A stretch of DNA of 64,000 bases from CAZMCT01 sp964564785 (GCA_964564785.1 CAZMCT010000005.1:1-64000); one strand, 5' to 3'; shown: positions 53,638 through 63,390, counted from the first letter of the stretch. The notes: generated by a model not told the origin, from the sequence alone. Program-made: numbers and translations.

Positions 53638-55266
53638 TTGCATCCTCATTACTCGCGCGCCGGGCTGACGCTCGCCCTGGCGCTTATCCTCATCGGCGGT
53701 TGCGGTCCCGGCCGCCCATGCGGGGCTCGGCTCCGGCGTGATGTTGCGCGGCCGCGGCCGGGGGTGATCATCTTTCTCGTGGATGGACTGCCGGCGCAGC
53801 AGGTCGCGCGGGGCTGCGACGAGGGTTGGCTGCCGAACATCCGCGAGAGATTATGGGACGGCGGCGCGCGGGTGCGGCACGCGACCACCTGCCTGCCGGG
53901 CATCACCTACGCGGCCATCGCGTCGCTGTTGACCGGCACGCAGCCGGATCGGCACACGATCGTGGCGAACCGCTGGTTTGAACCGGAGGCGATGCTGTTC
54001 CGCGACTACACGACGATTGCGTTCTACCGCGCGGTGAACGCCGACTTTGAAGCGCCGACGCTCTACGAGCTGATCGCCCCGGCTCCGTCCGTCAGCATTC
54101 AGGCGGCACACCAGCGCGGTGTGACACACAACCTCGCAAATTGGGCCGTTTCGGGCGTGATGTGGTGTTTCAAGAACTACACGGCCGTCGACAAGCTGAC
54201 CGCCTCGACGCTCGCTGACGTCGTCGCCTGGACCAACAGACAGGGCCGCTGGCCGAGCGTGGTCACGTTCTACTTCCCGGGCCCGGACTCCGTGGGCCAC
54301 GATCGTGGTCCCGAGTCGCCCGAGTTCCGCAGCGCGCTCGTGCACGTCGACCACCAGATCGGGCGCGTATGCGCCTGGCTGGCGGGCGCCGGTCTGCTCG
54401 ACAGCTCCTATCTTTTTCTCGTCAGCGATCATGGGCTTGTGCCGGTCGCGCCCGAGCACGTTGTCGATCTGGGTGCCGTGCTGCGGAGTCGGGGACGCAG
54501 TGTCACGCAGACGATGCCGCGCAACCAGGATGGGCGGCCGTTGCCGCACCGCCGCGCGTCGTACAACAGGTTCGACACCGTCCTGTGCCACCAAAACGGC
54601 CGCGCCGCTTTTCTGTATTTCCGTGGTCGAGGCGGGTGGGGCACTCCGCCCGACGCGAGCGAGGTTGCCCAGGCGCTCGAAGCGCCTCCGGCCGCAACGC
54701 AGCTTTGGAATCTGCCCGGCGTAGATCTCGTCGCGTACCTGGTCGACGATCGGGAAGCGATCGTCCGCAATCCGCGCGGCGCGGCCCGCGTACGACAGTG
54801 CGACACGGCCGACGGTCCGGCATACGCGTACGTCCCGGAATCCGGCGACCCGCTCGGCTACCTCGATGCCCCGGCGCTGGCCGCGTTCGTGACGGCCGGC
54901 TATCACGACGAGCGGGCGTGGCTGACGGCGACGGCCGGCCACCCGCGGCCCGATGTGCCCCCGGCGATCCTGCCGCTGCTCCGGGCGGGGCGCGCGGGGC
55001 AGGTGGTCGTGTTCGCAGCCCCGGGTTACAGTTTCATCGCGGAGCGCGGCGGTCACGGCGGCCTTGCCGAGCAGGAACGGGACATGACGTTCCTCGTGGC
55101 CGGCCCGGGGATCCGCCCGGGCAGCGAAGTGCCGACCGCGCGCTCGGTTGACTTGGTGCCGACGATTCTGGAGCTGCTGGGCACAACGCCCCGCGAGCAC
55201 GCATGGCTGGACGGGAAGTCACTGGCGACGGAACTGTGGGGGGCGAGCGGCGGACCCGCGGAGTGA
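53638..55266 (+). CDS. lipoprotein alkaline phosphatase superfamily phosphodiesterase
   Basis: 542 residues with TTG start at 53638 (GGAGGG upstream). The lipobox ends at Cys22 (LIGGC). The metal-binding and nucleophile residues of the nucleotide pyrophosphatase/phosphodiesterase branch are present: Asp49 in 'IIFLVDGLPAQ', probable nucleophile Thr90 in 'CLPGITYAAIASLLTG', Asp/His in 'GPDSVGHDRG' (about 218), 'VSDHGL' (about 263) and 'GGHGG' (about 473). It is likely periplasmic and may cleave phosphodiesters or release phosphate. It ends 2 bp before the GH113-like gene, so the two form an operon. Confidence 0.85.
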   Translation: MHPHYSRAGLTLALALILIGGCGPGRPCGARLRRDVARPRPGVIIFLVDGLPAQQVARGCDEGWLPNIRERLWDGGARVRHATTCLPGITYAAIASLLTGTQPDRHTIVANRWFEPEAMLFRDYTTIAFYRAVNADFEAPTLYELIAPAPSVSIQAAHQRGVTHNLANWAVSGVMWCFKNYTAVDKLTASTLADVVAWTNRQGRWPSVVTFYFPGPDSVGHDRGPESPEFRSALVHVDHQIGRVCAWLAGAGLLDSSYLFLVSDHGLVPVAPEHVVDLGAVLRSRGRSVTQTMPRNQDGRPLPHRRASYNRFDTVLCHQNGRAAFLYFRGRGGWGTPPDASEVAQALEAPPAATQLWNLPGVDLVAYLVDDREAIVRNPRGAARVRQCDTADGPAYAYVPESGDPLGYLDAPALAAFVTAGYHDERAWLTATAGHPRPDVPPAILPLLRAGRAGQVVVFAAPGYSFIAERGGHGGLAEQERDMTFLVAGPGIRPGSEVPTARSVDLVPTILELLGTTPREHAWLDGKSLATELWGASGGPAE

Positions 55267-55268
55267 AC

Positions 55269-56372
55269 ATGATCGTCAGGAGCGTGGCGGGCATGGCGAT
55301 TGTGGGGGCGGCGGCCTGGGCGCTGTGGTGGGGCGGGACGGGTGCGCCGTCGCGACTCGACCCGGCGACGACGACCGCTCCGCTGGCGGTCGATGCTCGC
55401 GGCCTGCGTTACCGGGGGCTCGCGATCCAGGTCGCGTCGGGCTGGTACAAGCCGGTCGAGACGTACGTGCCGATGCTGGAGGAGATCGCCGGACTGGGGG
55501 CGAACACGGTGCTGCTGAGCGTCGCGGGGCACATGGAGCACGCGACATCGCAGTCGATTTACCGCGACCTGACGAAAATCCCGCCCCCCGACGACTTCAA
55601 GACCATCATCGCGCGGGCCCGTGACCTGGGGCTGAAGGTCATCATCATGCCGATCGTGCTGCTCCGCAACCCGCGCGGCAGCGAATGGCGCGGCGTGATC
55701 GAACCGCCCGACTGGGACGAGTGGTGGGACGAATACCGCGAGTTCATCCTGTTCTTCGCCGACATCGCCCGCGAGGGTCACGCCGACGCGCTGATCGTCG
55801 GCTCCGAGCTGGTGAGCACTGAAAAGCAGACGTCGCGCTGGCTCGCGCTGATCGACGCCGTGCGGCCGCGCTTCCACGGCGGCAAGCTCGGCTACTCGGC
55901 CAACTGGGACCACTACCGCCCGGTCGAGTTCTGGGATGCGCTCGATTTTATCGGAATGACGAGCTACTACACGCTCGCCGACAAGAAGAACCCCACGGTC
56001 GAGGAGATCGTGGCCAAGTGGGAGCCGATCCGCAAGGACATCCTGGCGTGGCAGCGGCGCATCGGCAAGCCGATCCTGATGACCGAGGTCGGCTGGTGCA
56101 GCCAGGAGGGTGCGGGCCAGGCCCCGTGGAATTACTACCAGAACCAGGTGGCCACCGCGGCCGGCCACGAGGAGCAGCGCCGCCTGTACGAGGCGTTCAT
56201 CCGCGTATGGAGTGACACGCCCGAGCTGATGGGCGTGATCTGGTGGGAGTGGAGCACGACGCCCGGCGGGCCCGATGATTTCGGCTATACGCCCAAGGGC
56301 AAGCCCGCCGAGGAGCTGCTGCGGCGTTGGTTCGCGACCGGGGCCGACGCGGCCGCGGCGTCGCCGCAGTAA
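55269..56372 (+). CDS. glycoside hydrolase family 113-like TIM-barrel protein
   Basis: 367 residues. The N-terminal helix (residues 5-22) is an export signal or membrane anchor. The barrel contains 'GLAIQVASGWYKPVETYVPMLEEI', 'GLKVIIMPIVLLRNP', acid/base-type Glu in 'VGSELVS' (about 180) and nucleophile-type Glu in 'LMTEVGWCSQE' (about 273), the pattern of GH113 endo-mannanases and relatives. The substrate is not certain. ATG 55269 starts 2 bp after the phosphodiesterase stop. Together they suggest extracellular handling of a phosphorylated or surface polysaccharide, which is inference. Confidence 0.8.
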   Translation: MIVRSVAGMAIVGAAAWALWWGGTGAPSRLDPATTTAPLAVDARGLRYRGLAIQVASGWYKPVETYVPMLEEIAGLGANTVLLSVAGHMEHATSQSIYRDLTKIPPPDDFKTIIARARDLGLKVIIMPIVLLRNPRGSEWRGVIEPPDWDEWWDEYREFILFFADIAREGHADALIVGSELVSTEKQTSRWLALIDAVRPRFHGGKLGYSANWDHYRPVEFWDALDFIGMTSYYTLADKKNPTVEEIVAKWEPIRKDILAWQRRIGKPILMTEVGWCSQEGAGQAPWNYYQNQVATAAGHEEQRRLYEAFIRVWSDTPELMGVIWWEWSTTPGGPDDFGYTPKGKPAEELLRRWFATGADAAAASPQ

Positions 56373-56434
56373 CATCGCGATCTTCCGGCACGGGCGTGGA
56401 CGAGTGTGCCTCGGCAGGCGCCGAAATCTCGGCC

Positions 56435-57400
56435 CTACTCGACGCCCCGCGCCGCGAGCCAGCGCTCCGCGTCCAGCGCGGCCATGCAGCCGGTGCCCGC
56501 CGCGGTGATCGCCTGCCGGTACACGTGATCGGCGACGTCGCCGGCCGCGAACACGCCCTCGATGCTCGTATATGTGCTGCCCGGGCGGGTCTTGACGTAT
56601 CCCTTGTCATCCATCGCGAGCGCGCCGCGGAACAGGTCCGTGTTGGGCGTGTGCCCGATCGCGAGAAACAGCCCCCTCGTCGGCAAAACCGTGGTCTCGC
56701 CGGTCCGCACGTTCTTGAGCACCACGCCGGTGATCGACTGCTCACCCTGGACGTCGATGATGACGGAGTTCCACACCGGGACCATCTTTCCTTCCCGCAC
56801 GAGCCGGAAGAAGCGGTCCTGCATCGCCTTGCTGGCCCGCAGCTCCTCGCGACGGTGGACCAGATGCACCTTCTTCGCGAACTTCGTCAGGTAGCTGCCC
56901 TCCTCGACGGCCGAGTCGCCGCCCCCCACCACCACCAGCTCCTGATTGCGGTACTGCGGCAGCGCCCCGTCGCAGACGGCACAGGCCGACACGCCGCCCC
57001 CGCTCTTGGCCAGCCGCTGCTCGTTCTCCAGGTTCAGCCAGTTCGCCCGCGCACCTGTCGCGATAATCACCGTGTGCGCCTGGACGGTGTCGTCGTGGCC
57101 GCGAAGCGTGAATGGCCGCCCCGCCAAATCCACCGACACGACGTCGTCCCGAATGAAGCGCGTACCGAAGCGCTCGGCCTGATCGCGCATGGCCTTCATC
57201 AGCGCCGGGCCCATGATGCCCTCGGTGAACCCGGGGTAATTCTCGACCTCCGTCGTGAACATGAGCTGCCCGCCCGGGATCAGCCCGCCCGCGTTGTAGC
57301 CCTCGAAGCACACCGGTTGGAGCTTCGCGCGGGCCGCGTAAATGCACGCCGTCAGCCCCGCCGGGCCCGACCCCACCACGACCACTTTCTCGACTTGCAT
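56435..57400 (-). CDS. trxB: thioredoxin-disulfide reductase
   Basis: NADPH:thioredoxin reductase, 321 residues. It has FAD-binding GSGPAGLTA near the N-terminus, the redox pair CAVC in 'SACAVCDGA' (about 140), the NADPH-binding block GGGDSAVEEG and the C-terminal 'VFAAGDVADHVYRQA' FAD motif. ATG 57400 is chosen (GGGAG upstream) over an ATG 15 bp earlier. It can supply thioredoxin for the class II ribonucleotide reductase encoded about 3 kb away. The PEGA lipoprotein gene lies 72 bp upstream on the same strand. Confidence 0.95.
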   Translation of the reverse strand: MQVEKVVVVGSGPAGLTACIYAARAKLQPVCFEGYNAGGLIPGGQLMFTTEVENYPGFTEGIMGPALMKAMRDQAERFGTRFIRDDVVSVDLAGRPFTLRGHDDTVQAHTVIIATGARANWLNLENEQRLAKSGGGVSACAVCDGALPQYRNQELVVVGGGDSAVEEGSYLTKFAKKVHLVHRREELRASKAMQDRFFRLVREGKMVPVWNSVIIDVQGEQSITGVVLKNVRTGETTVLPTRGLFLAIGHTPNTDLFRGALAMDDKGYVKTRPGSTYTSIEGVFAAGDVADHVYRQAITAAGTGCMAALDAERWLAARGVE

Positions 57401-57472
57401 ACACGACTCCCACACGGCCAGTCCCCCGACCAGCCGCCAGACGGCCTCCGCGGCAGGCGCCCGCTCTTCACC

Positions 57473-57970
57473 TCACTCCGATGGTAGCGTCTCGCTCCGC
57501 GTGACACCCGCAGCCGCCGGCTGCGTCTGCGGCTCATTCGCCGGGGCGGGTATCGGCTCCCCGCCCTCGAACAGCGCCCGCTCCCGCAGCTCGACCGCCC
57601 GCTCGACGACCCGCCCGAAATCCGGCGCCTCCGCAGGCTCGAGCTCGAAGACCGGCAGCTCGTGCACATCACGGATCATGCCGGGCACGAGCGTTTCGGA
57701 TATCACGTCGATCGGCGGTATCTGGTACCAAGGGGCGTCGATCCGGTGATGCGTTTTCAGGGTCTGATAACCCTCTTTCCGGAAAACCAGATCATAGTCG
57801 CCATACCACGTAAAGTAGAACTTGACCGGGCTGATCCCGACCTCTTCGTCGTTCACGATCACCAACGCCCCCGGCGGGCGGGTCTGGATTCTCGCCACGC
57901 GCTCCACGCACCCCCCCACCACCGCGAGCGCCAGGAGCATCCCGCATAGTACTGCGTGCCTCGGGTTCAT
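57473..57970 (-). CDS. PEGA-domain lipoprotein
   Basis: 165 residues. Signal peptide with lipobox ending 'VVGGC' (Cys21 or so), then a single PEGA domain ('ARIQTRPPGALVIVNDEEVGISPVKFYFT', 'YDLVFRKEGYQTL'). PEGA domains are short beta folds found in surface proteins and are thought to bind the cell wall or other proteins. The C-terminus is a Pro/Ala-rich tail. ATG 57970 has AGGAG upstream; the ORF upstream of it is dropped. It lies ahead of trxB in the same direction. Confidence 0.8.
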   Translation of the reverse strand: MNPRHAVLCGMLLALAVVGGCVERVARIQTRPPGALVIVNDEEVGISPVKFYFTWYGDYDLVFRKEGYQTLKTHHRIDAPWYQIPPIDVISETLVPGMIRDVHELPVFELEPAEAPDFGRVVERAVELRERALFEGGEPIPAPANEPQTQPAAAGVTRSETLPSE

Positions 57971-58169
57971 GGCGACTCCTGATACCAGCCTTCCGGGAAG
58001 CAACCTGACGCGACCCTCGGCCGCGGACCAGATTCGTCCCAACTCAGCGTTCCGCTCCACCTACTGCCGTATTCCGCACGACGCTGTGCTCCGCTTCAAG
58101 TGATGTCGCTCGCGCTTCTCCCGGGCGCCTGCGAATTGTACTCGCCCCCCCCGGCTTCGTCGGCCCCAC

Positions 58170-59042
58170 TCAGCCCTTCCGCGGCTTCAGACCCAGTTCG
58201 GCCATCACGGCTTGCAGGTCCTCCCAGGCCTCGGCTTTAGCGCTCGGCGTCCGCAACAGGTAAGCCGGGTGGTACGTCGGCATCAGCTTCATCGTCGGCA
58301 GGCCCAGGTCTGCCAGCAGCGGTGGCGGGAAAAGTTGCCAGTGCCCACGCAGCTTCCCGATCGGCGCGCTGGTGTTCAACAGCGTTTGGACGGCCGGCCG
58401 ACCGAGGGCAACGATGACCCGCGGCCGGAGAATCGCGAGCTGCCGATACAGGAACGGCGCGCAGGCCTCCATTTCGTCCTCCAGCGGCGTGCGGTTGCCC
58501 GGCGGACGGCACTTCACGACGTTGCAAATATAGACCTGCTCGCGAGTTAGCGTCATGGCCGCGATCATCTTCGTCAGCAGTTGGCCTGCCCGACCGACGA
58601 ACGGCAGCCCCTGAGCGTCCTCGTCAGCGCCCGGCCCTTCCCCGACGAACACCAGCTCCGGCCGCGGGTGTCCGACGCCGAAAACCGTCTGCGTCCGGTG
58701 CTCGGCGAGGCGGCAGCGGCGGCAGTTCCTGACATGGCCGGCGTTCAGTTCCTCCAGCGCGACCTCGGCTGCGGCTTTCGACAGCTCGCTGGTGCAAAGC
58801 GGCGGCATCTGCGCGTCAGATGCCGGCGCGAACCGCAAGGGCAAGGCCGCGCCGCCGCCTCGGTGGCCCGCTGCCGAGGGCGCAGGCGGCCGCTGCACAG
58901 CCTTCGGTTCGCTGCCCGACGCCGGCGCTGGGCCCGGCCCTGGGCCCGGCGGAACGGCCAGGTGGGACAAGCCGAGTAGTCGTTCGCAGCGCAGCCACTC
59001 GCGCAGGGCTGCGTAGACGTCGCCGTTTCTCTGGTGGATCAT
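58170..59042 (-). CDS. uracil-DNA glycosylase, family 4 (Fe-S)
   Basis: DNA repair enzyme that excises uracil, 290 residues. The family blocks are the Fe-S cysteines in 'CRRCRLAEHR' and 'CNVVKCRPPGNRTPLEDEM' with a further Cys in 'ACAPFL', the active-site 'VGEGPGADEDAQGLPFVGRAGQLL' and 'PTYHPAYLLR'. The N-terminal ~110 residues are a low-complexity Pro/Ala-rich region, longer than in the minimal enzyme. ATG 59042 is chosen because the upstream frame reads through a dispersed repeat. It is divergent from the GT2 gene. Confidence 0.9.
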   Translation of the reverse strand: MIHQRNGDVYAALREWLRCERLLGLSHLAVPPGPGPGPAPASGSEPKAVQRPPAPSAAGHRGGGAALPLRFAPASDAQMPPLCTSELSKAAAEVALEELNAGHVRNCRRCRLAEHRTQTVFGVGHPRPELVFVGEGPGADEDAQGLPFVGRAGQLLTKMIAAMTLTREQVYICNVVKCRPPGNRTPLEDEMEACAPFLYRQLAILRPRVIVALGRPAVQTLLNTSAPIGKLRGHWQLFPPPLLADLGLPTMKLMPTYHPAYLLRTPSAKAEAWEDLQAVMAELGLKPRKG

Positions 59043-59054
59043 TGTGGAACACCT

Positions 59055-59092
59055 TATCAGCGCGTTGGAAAAGGGGACAGGGACCGCGGGAG
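59055..59092. repeat. dispersed intergenic repeat, type II copy
   Basis: Begins TATCAGCGCGTTGGAAAAGG and continues GGACAGGGACCGCGGGAG on the plus strand. It differs at three of 38 positions from the reverse complement of 43364-43401. It sits 13 bp ahead of the uracil-DNA glycosylase start, pointing away from that gene. Confidence 0.7.
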
Positions 59093-59332
59093 GAGGCACG
59101 GCGGGAGTGCGGGCACTGCGGGAGTGCGGGCATTGCGAGACTGGGTGTCGGTGCTACCGGAATGGCAGGGTGGCGCAGAGGCAGCGCCCGCTCTCGACGG
59201 GTCGATGAGACGGACCCGCGCCGCCCACAACGGCCGCTGGTGAGAGTCGCGCCGGCCGAGTAAGTTGATCGCCTGGAGCCAACGCCGCTGCGCCGCCGTG
59301 GCCCGACCGCACCCCACCCTGGAGAACCCGGA

Positions 59333-60043
59333 GTGACGAAGCCGCCGTTGAAACCGCTGTCGCTGACGATCATGTTCCCCTGCTACAACGAGGAGGCCAA
59401 CGTCGAGCGCGTGACGCGCGCGGCGGTGGAGGTCGCCCGGCGCATCGCCGACGACTGGGAGGTGCTGATCGTCGACGATGGGAGCCGCGACCGCACGGGC
59501 GAGATCGCCGACCGGCTGGCGGCCGAGATCCCCGGTGTGCGGGCGGTGCACAACCAGCCGAACCGGGGGTACGGGGGCGCGCTGGCCCGCGGATTCCGCG
59601 AGGCCCGCAAGAACTGGATCTTCTATACCGACGGCGACGGGCAATTCGACTTCGGCGAGCTGCCGGCCATCCTCCCCCTGCTCGCGTCGCACGACGTCGT
59701 GTCGTGCTACCGGCTCGATCGCAAGGACTCGCTCCTGCGCAAGTTGAACGCCTTCGCCTGGACCACGCTCGTGAACCTGCTCTTTCACATCAAACTGCGC
59801 GACATCGACTGCGCATTCAAGATCTATCCGCGCACGTTCATCGAGCAGATCGAGCTCTGGAGCACGGGGGCGCTGATCGACACCGAGATGCTCGCCAAGG
59901 CTCGCAAGCTGGGGCTTTCGATCGCGCAGGTGGGCGTCCATCACTATCCGCGCACCGCCGGGCAGCAGACCGGCGCGAATCCACGCGTCATCCTGCGGGC
60001 GTTCAAGGAGCTTTTCAAGCTGCACGGCCGGATCCGCGGGTAA
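59333..60043 (+). CDS. glycosyltransferase family 2 (DPM1-like)
   Basis: 236 residues of a GT-A fold: 'LTIMFPCYNEEANVERV', 'WEVLIVDDGSRDRTGEIADRL', 'NRGYGGALARGFREA' and the DxD-type metal site in 'YTDGDGQFDFGEL'. There are no transmembrane helices, so it is the soluble dolichol-phosphate-mannose-synthase-like type that charges a polyprenyl phosphate or a surface glycan. The GTG start at 59333 has GGAG upstream. No glycan operon is evident around it; the donor sugar is unknown. Confidence 0.88.
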   Translation: MTKPPLKPLSLTIMFPCYNEEANVERVTRAAVEVARRIADDWEVLIVDDGSRDRTGEIADRLAAEIPGVRAVHNQPNRGYGGALARGFREARKNWIFYTDGDGQFDFGELPAILPLLASHDVVSCYRLDRKDSLLRKLNAFAWTTLVNLLFHIKLRDIDCAFKIYPRTFIEQIELWSTGALIDTEMLAKARKLGLSIAQVGVHHYPRTAGQQTGANPRVILRAFKELFKLHGRIRG

Positions 60044-60260
60044 GCGCGCCCGGCCCGCGCGAGGTCATCGCCCACCGCCGGGTGTCCTCGCGAGCACGGT
60101 CGCCCTCGGCGACACCGAGTACGCCGCCCCCCCCCACGGCGAGATCCGGTCGCGCATGCTCAGACAACGCGCCTGCTGCGACCCAATTTCCCACTCGTGG
60201 CCGCCTCGCTGGTCGCTACGCGCCTCAGGATGACACGCGCGGGCCGGGCGCCGCGAGCGG

Positions 60261-63233
60261 TCAGCACGCCGCCCAGCCGCAGGCCGGGCTCGAGCATTTG
60301 CGGCAACCTTCCTGGAGCATCAACGCGCTCCCGCACTCCGGACATTTCACTTTGTAACCCGTCGCTGCGTCGTGCTCGTGAAGCCGCGCCGCCACTTCCG
60401 GCAGCGCCCCCGCCCCTGCCATCCGGCCATCGCTCGTCGTCTCCTCCAGCACGGCCGTGGCCACCGCGGCGGCCGTGGCCGTCTCGACCGCATCCTCCAG
60501 CCCGCTGCCGGGGTCGGACCAGCCGACCTCGCCCGTGAACCCGGCGAATTCCACGTACGGCATCTCGCCGCCGGCCAACTCCATCGGCTCGGCGGCTTCG
60601 CGCTCTCCGCGCGGCAACCGCCCGGCGCGGGCGGGCCGCGGCTCTGGCGCCGGCATGAACGAAAGCACGTTTTGCACGCTGCCGCGCGCTGGGGCGCGGC
60701 CCGTGCCGTGCCCCCCGTTACCGCTGGATCGGACCGGAGCGGCCGGGGGCGTGCGATCGATGGTGCTTTCCGCACGAGCGGCCTGCGGCGGGCTGTCGAG
60801 CTCGGCCAAGTCGATCTCGCCCAGGAGCAGGTTGCGCAGGCCGAAGCGTTCCTTGGCCCGCATGTACTTCTTGAGGGCGCAGGCCAGACCGTCGCCGAGC
60901 GACATGATGCGGCCGGTGCGGGTCGGAATCTGGAGCGACGACCCGATCCCCTCGAGCTGCTTGATGACCAAATGCAGGCTGCCGCCGGCGCGGAGCCAGA
61001 GCGAGACCATGCGGCAGATGGCCTCGAGGTCGCTGGTGGCGACGTCGCCGCCCTTGCCGAGCTGCGCGAAGACCTCCAGCTCGCGGTTCCGGCGCGGGTC
61101 GACCGTGATTTTCACGTGCATGTTGCCGAACGGCGTCATCTGTCGGATCCGCAAGCCGCTGACGATCTCGGGCAGATCGAGCGGCTCGATGTAGCGCGGC
61201 GCGTCAGTCGTCGGCGGCACAGTTGCGGCAGCCGCCGCCGTACGCGCCCCCGGCTCGTCGTCCCTCGCGCCCGCCGCCCCATGGTCCCTCGACTCCGCGC
61301 TCCCTTCCTTCTTGAGCGCCATCGGCTGATGCTGGCGGCAGCCGTCGCGGTACACCGTGACCCCCTTGCAGCGATGATCGTACGCCAGCCGGTAAATCTG
61401 CTCGACGTCCGCCCGCGTGGCCGCGTTGGGGAAGTTGATCGTCTTGCTGATCGACGAATCGCAGTGCCGCTGGAACGCGGCCTGCATCTGCACGTGCCAC
61501 TCGGGTGCAATGTCGTGGGCACACACGAAGACCGCCCGTACGTCGGCCGGGATGTCCGGCAGGTGCGCGAGCGTACCTTCGCGGGCGACGCGCTCGAACA
61601 GCTCTTCGGTATAGAAGCCGCGCTCCCGGGCCACCTGGCGGAAGATGTCGTTGACCTCCACCAGCGGCTGCTCGCCCTGCTTCTGCCCGCGCAGGACATT
61701 GCGCACGAAGGCCAGCGAGAACATGGGCTCGATCCCGCCGGAGCAGTTGGCGATGATGCTGATCGTCCCGGTCGGCGCAACGGTTGTCACCGCGGCGTTG
61801 CGCATCAGCCGGTTGTGCCGGGTGTGCCAGATGCTCCCCTTCCAGTTGGGGAAGCAGCCGCGCTCACGGGCCAGCTCGGTGCTGCAATTGTGCGCCTCGT
61901 CGTTGATGAACCGCATGAAACGCTCGCCCCACGCCACGCCGGCATCGCTGTTGTACGCGGTGTTCAACCGGTACAGGGCATCGGCAAAGCCCATCACGCC
62001 CAGCCCGATCTTCCGGTTGTCGTGGCAGATGCGCTCGATCTCGGGCAACGGGTAGTTGTTCGCGTCGATCACGTTGTCCAGGAAACGCACGCTGACGTGG
62101 ACGCACTCGCGCAGCCCGTCCCAGTCGACCTCCGCCGCCGGTGTGCAGCCATTTCTGACGAACCGGCCGAGGTTGATGCTGCCCAGGTTGCATGCCTCGT
62201 ACGGCAGCAGGGGCTGCTCACCGCATGGGTTGGTGGCCTCGATCCGCCCCACGTGAGGCGTCGGGTTGTGCTCGTTGATCCGGTCGATGAAGACCACCCC
62301 GGGCTCCCCCGTTTGCCACGCGTTGCCCACGATGATGTCCCAGATGGCACGCTTCGTGTATATCTGCCCCCGCAGCTCCTCCGGGAGCGGCCCCGTGATG
62401 CGCGGCGTGCGATAGTACGACTCGCGACCGCCGGCCGGCACGGGCTCCACGCACGCGACCTCGACCAGGTCACGGATTGTGTACTTCCAGATTTCCAGCT
62501 TGCGGGGCAGCACGTACGCCTTGCCCGTGCGCGGGTTGCGCACGATGTGCGGCGAGTCCGGGTCCGCCAGGAACTCCTCCATCCACTGGTCCGTGACCTT
62601 CACTGAGATGTTGTAATTCGTGAACTGCTCGAGGTCCTGCTTGGCGTGCAGAAACTTCAGGATATCGGGGTGATGAATGTACATCATCCCCATGTTCGCG
62701 CCGCGGCGGAACGCCCCCTGCTGAATCGCGTTCGTCGCCTCGCTGAACGCCTTCCAGAAGCTGATCGGCCCGCTGGTCGTGCCGCCGCTCGACTTGATGA
62801 AGTCGCCCGTCGGCCGCAGCTCGTCGAACGCGAAACCCGTCCCGCCGCCGGCCTTCTGGATCAGCGCCGTGTGCTTGATGCTGTTGAATATATCCACGAT
62901 CGAATCGCGAACCGGGAGCACAAAGCACGCCGACAGCATGCCCATCTCGCGCCCGGCATTCATCAGCGTGGGCGAGTTCGGCATGAACGAACCGCTCGCC
63001 ATCTGATGATAAAACCGATCTTCCCATCGCCGCCGATCCACTTCCGTGCCGCCGTACAGCGTCTCCACCGCTGCGATCGTTCGGGCCACGCGCCGGAACA
63101 GCTCACCCGGGGTCTCAAGGCAGTTGCCATCCTCGTCCTTCTTGAGGTAGCGGGCTTCCAGGACCTTGCGGGCGTTCTCCGTCAGGACGGGCTCGTCCGT
63201 GAGACCGCTCTGAGCGTACTGAGACTGGCACAT
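60261..63233 (-). CDS. nrdJ: adenosylcobalamin-dependent (class II) ribonucleoside-diphosphate reductase
   Basis: Makes dNDPs using a radical generated from adenosylcobalamin; works with or without oxygen. It has 990 residues. Conserved blocks are 'SACFVLPVRDSIVDIFNSIK', 'AGGGTGFAFDELRP', 'NPCGEQPLLPYEACNLGSINL' and 'APTGTISIIANCSGGIEPMF'. A TSCPD domain follows (about 730-830), then a ~130-residue low-complexity linker and a zinc-ribbon end ('CPECGSALMLQEGCRKC'). ATG 63233 is preceded by AGGAG and follows a leader of about 120 nt. No NrdR box or B12 riboswitch was recognised. Confidence 0.95.
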   Translation of the reverse strand: MCQSQYAQSGLTDEPVLTENARKVLEARYLKKDEDGNCLETPGELFRRVARTIAAVETLYGGTEVDRRRWEDRFYHQMASGSFMPNSPTLMNAGREMGMLSACFVLPVRDSIVDIFNSIKHTALIQKAGGGTGFAFDELRPTGDFIKSSGGTTSGPISFWKAFSEATNAIQQGAFRRGANMGMMYIHHPDILKFLHAKQDLEQFTNYNISVKVTDQWMEEFLADPDSPHIVRNPRTGKAYVLPRKLEIWKYTIRDLVEVACVEPVPAGGRESYYRTPRITGPLPEELRGQIYTKRAIWDIIVGNAWQTGEPGVVFIDRINEHNPTPHVGRIEATNPCGEQPLLPYEACNLGSINLGRFVRNGCTPAAEVDWDGLRECVHVSVRFLDNVIDANNYPLPEIERICHDNRKIGLGVMGFADALYRLNTAYNSDAGVAWGERFMRFINDEAHNCSTELARERGCFPNWKGSIWHTRHNRLMRNAAVTTVAPTGTISIIANCSGGIEPMFSLAFVRNVLRGQKQGEQPLVEVNDIFRQVARERGFYTEELFERVAREGTLAHLPDIPADVRAVFVCAHDIAPEWHVQMQAAFQRHCDSSISKTINFPNAATRADVEQIYRLAYDHRCKGVTVYRDGCRQHQPMALKKEGSAESRDHGAAGARDDEPGARTAAAAATVPPTTDAPRYIEPLDLPEIVSGLRIRQMTPFGNMHVKITVDPRRNRELEVFAQLGKGGDVATSDLEAICRMVSLWLRAGGSLHLVIKQLEGIGSSLQIPTRTGRIMSLGDGLACALKKYMRAKERFGLRNLLLGEIDLAELDSPPQAARAESTIDRTPPAAPVRSSGNGGHGTGRAPARGSVQNVLSFMPAPEPRPARAGRLPRGEREAAEPMELAGGEMPYVEFAGFTGEVGWSDPGSGLEDAVETATAAAVATAVLEETTSDGRMAGAGALPEVAARLHEHDAATGYKVKCPECGSALMLQEGCRKCSSPACGWAAC

Positions 63234-63314
63234 CCTCGAACTCCTGTTTCTAGGATGCAAACGCAAACCGTTGTTAGGCTCTAAACCGCCGACGTGCTGC
63301 TTGCCACGCCGGAT

Positions 63315-63337
63315 GTCCGCCGACTGGTCCGGCGGAC
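63315..63337 (-). promoter_or_regulatory. leader hairpin upstream of nrdJ
   Basis: GTCCGCC (63315-63321) pairs with GGCGGAC (63331-63337) around a 9-nt loop, within the nrdJ leader. There is no T-run, so it is not a terminator. Its role is unknown. Confidence 0.4.
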
Positions 63338-63361
63338 CCCACCCGTTGGGGGGCAACCTTC

Positions 63362-63390
63362 AATATAGCCCAAGATATGGGGCGCGTCAA
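63362..63390 (-). promoter_or_regulatory. sigma70-type promoter for nrdJ
   Basis: On the minus strand TTGACG (63385-63390) and TATATT (63362-63367) are separated by exactly 17 bp, in a locally AT-rich patch. This places the start of transcription about 120 nt ahead of nrdJ. It is the clearest promoter in the window. Confidence 0.75.
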
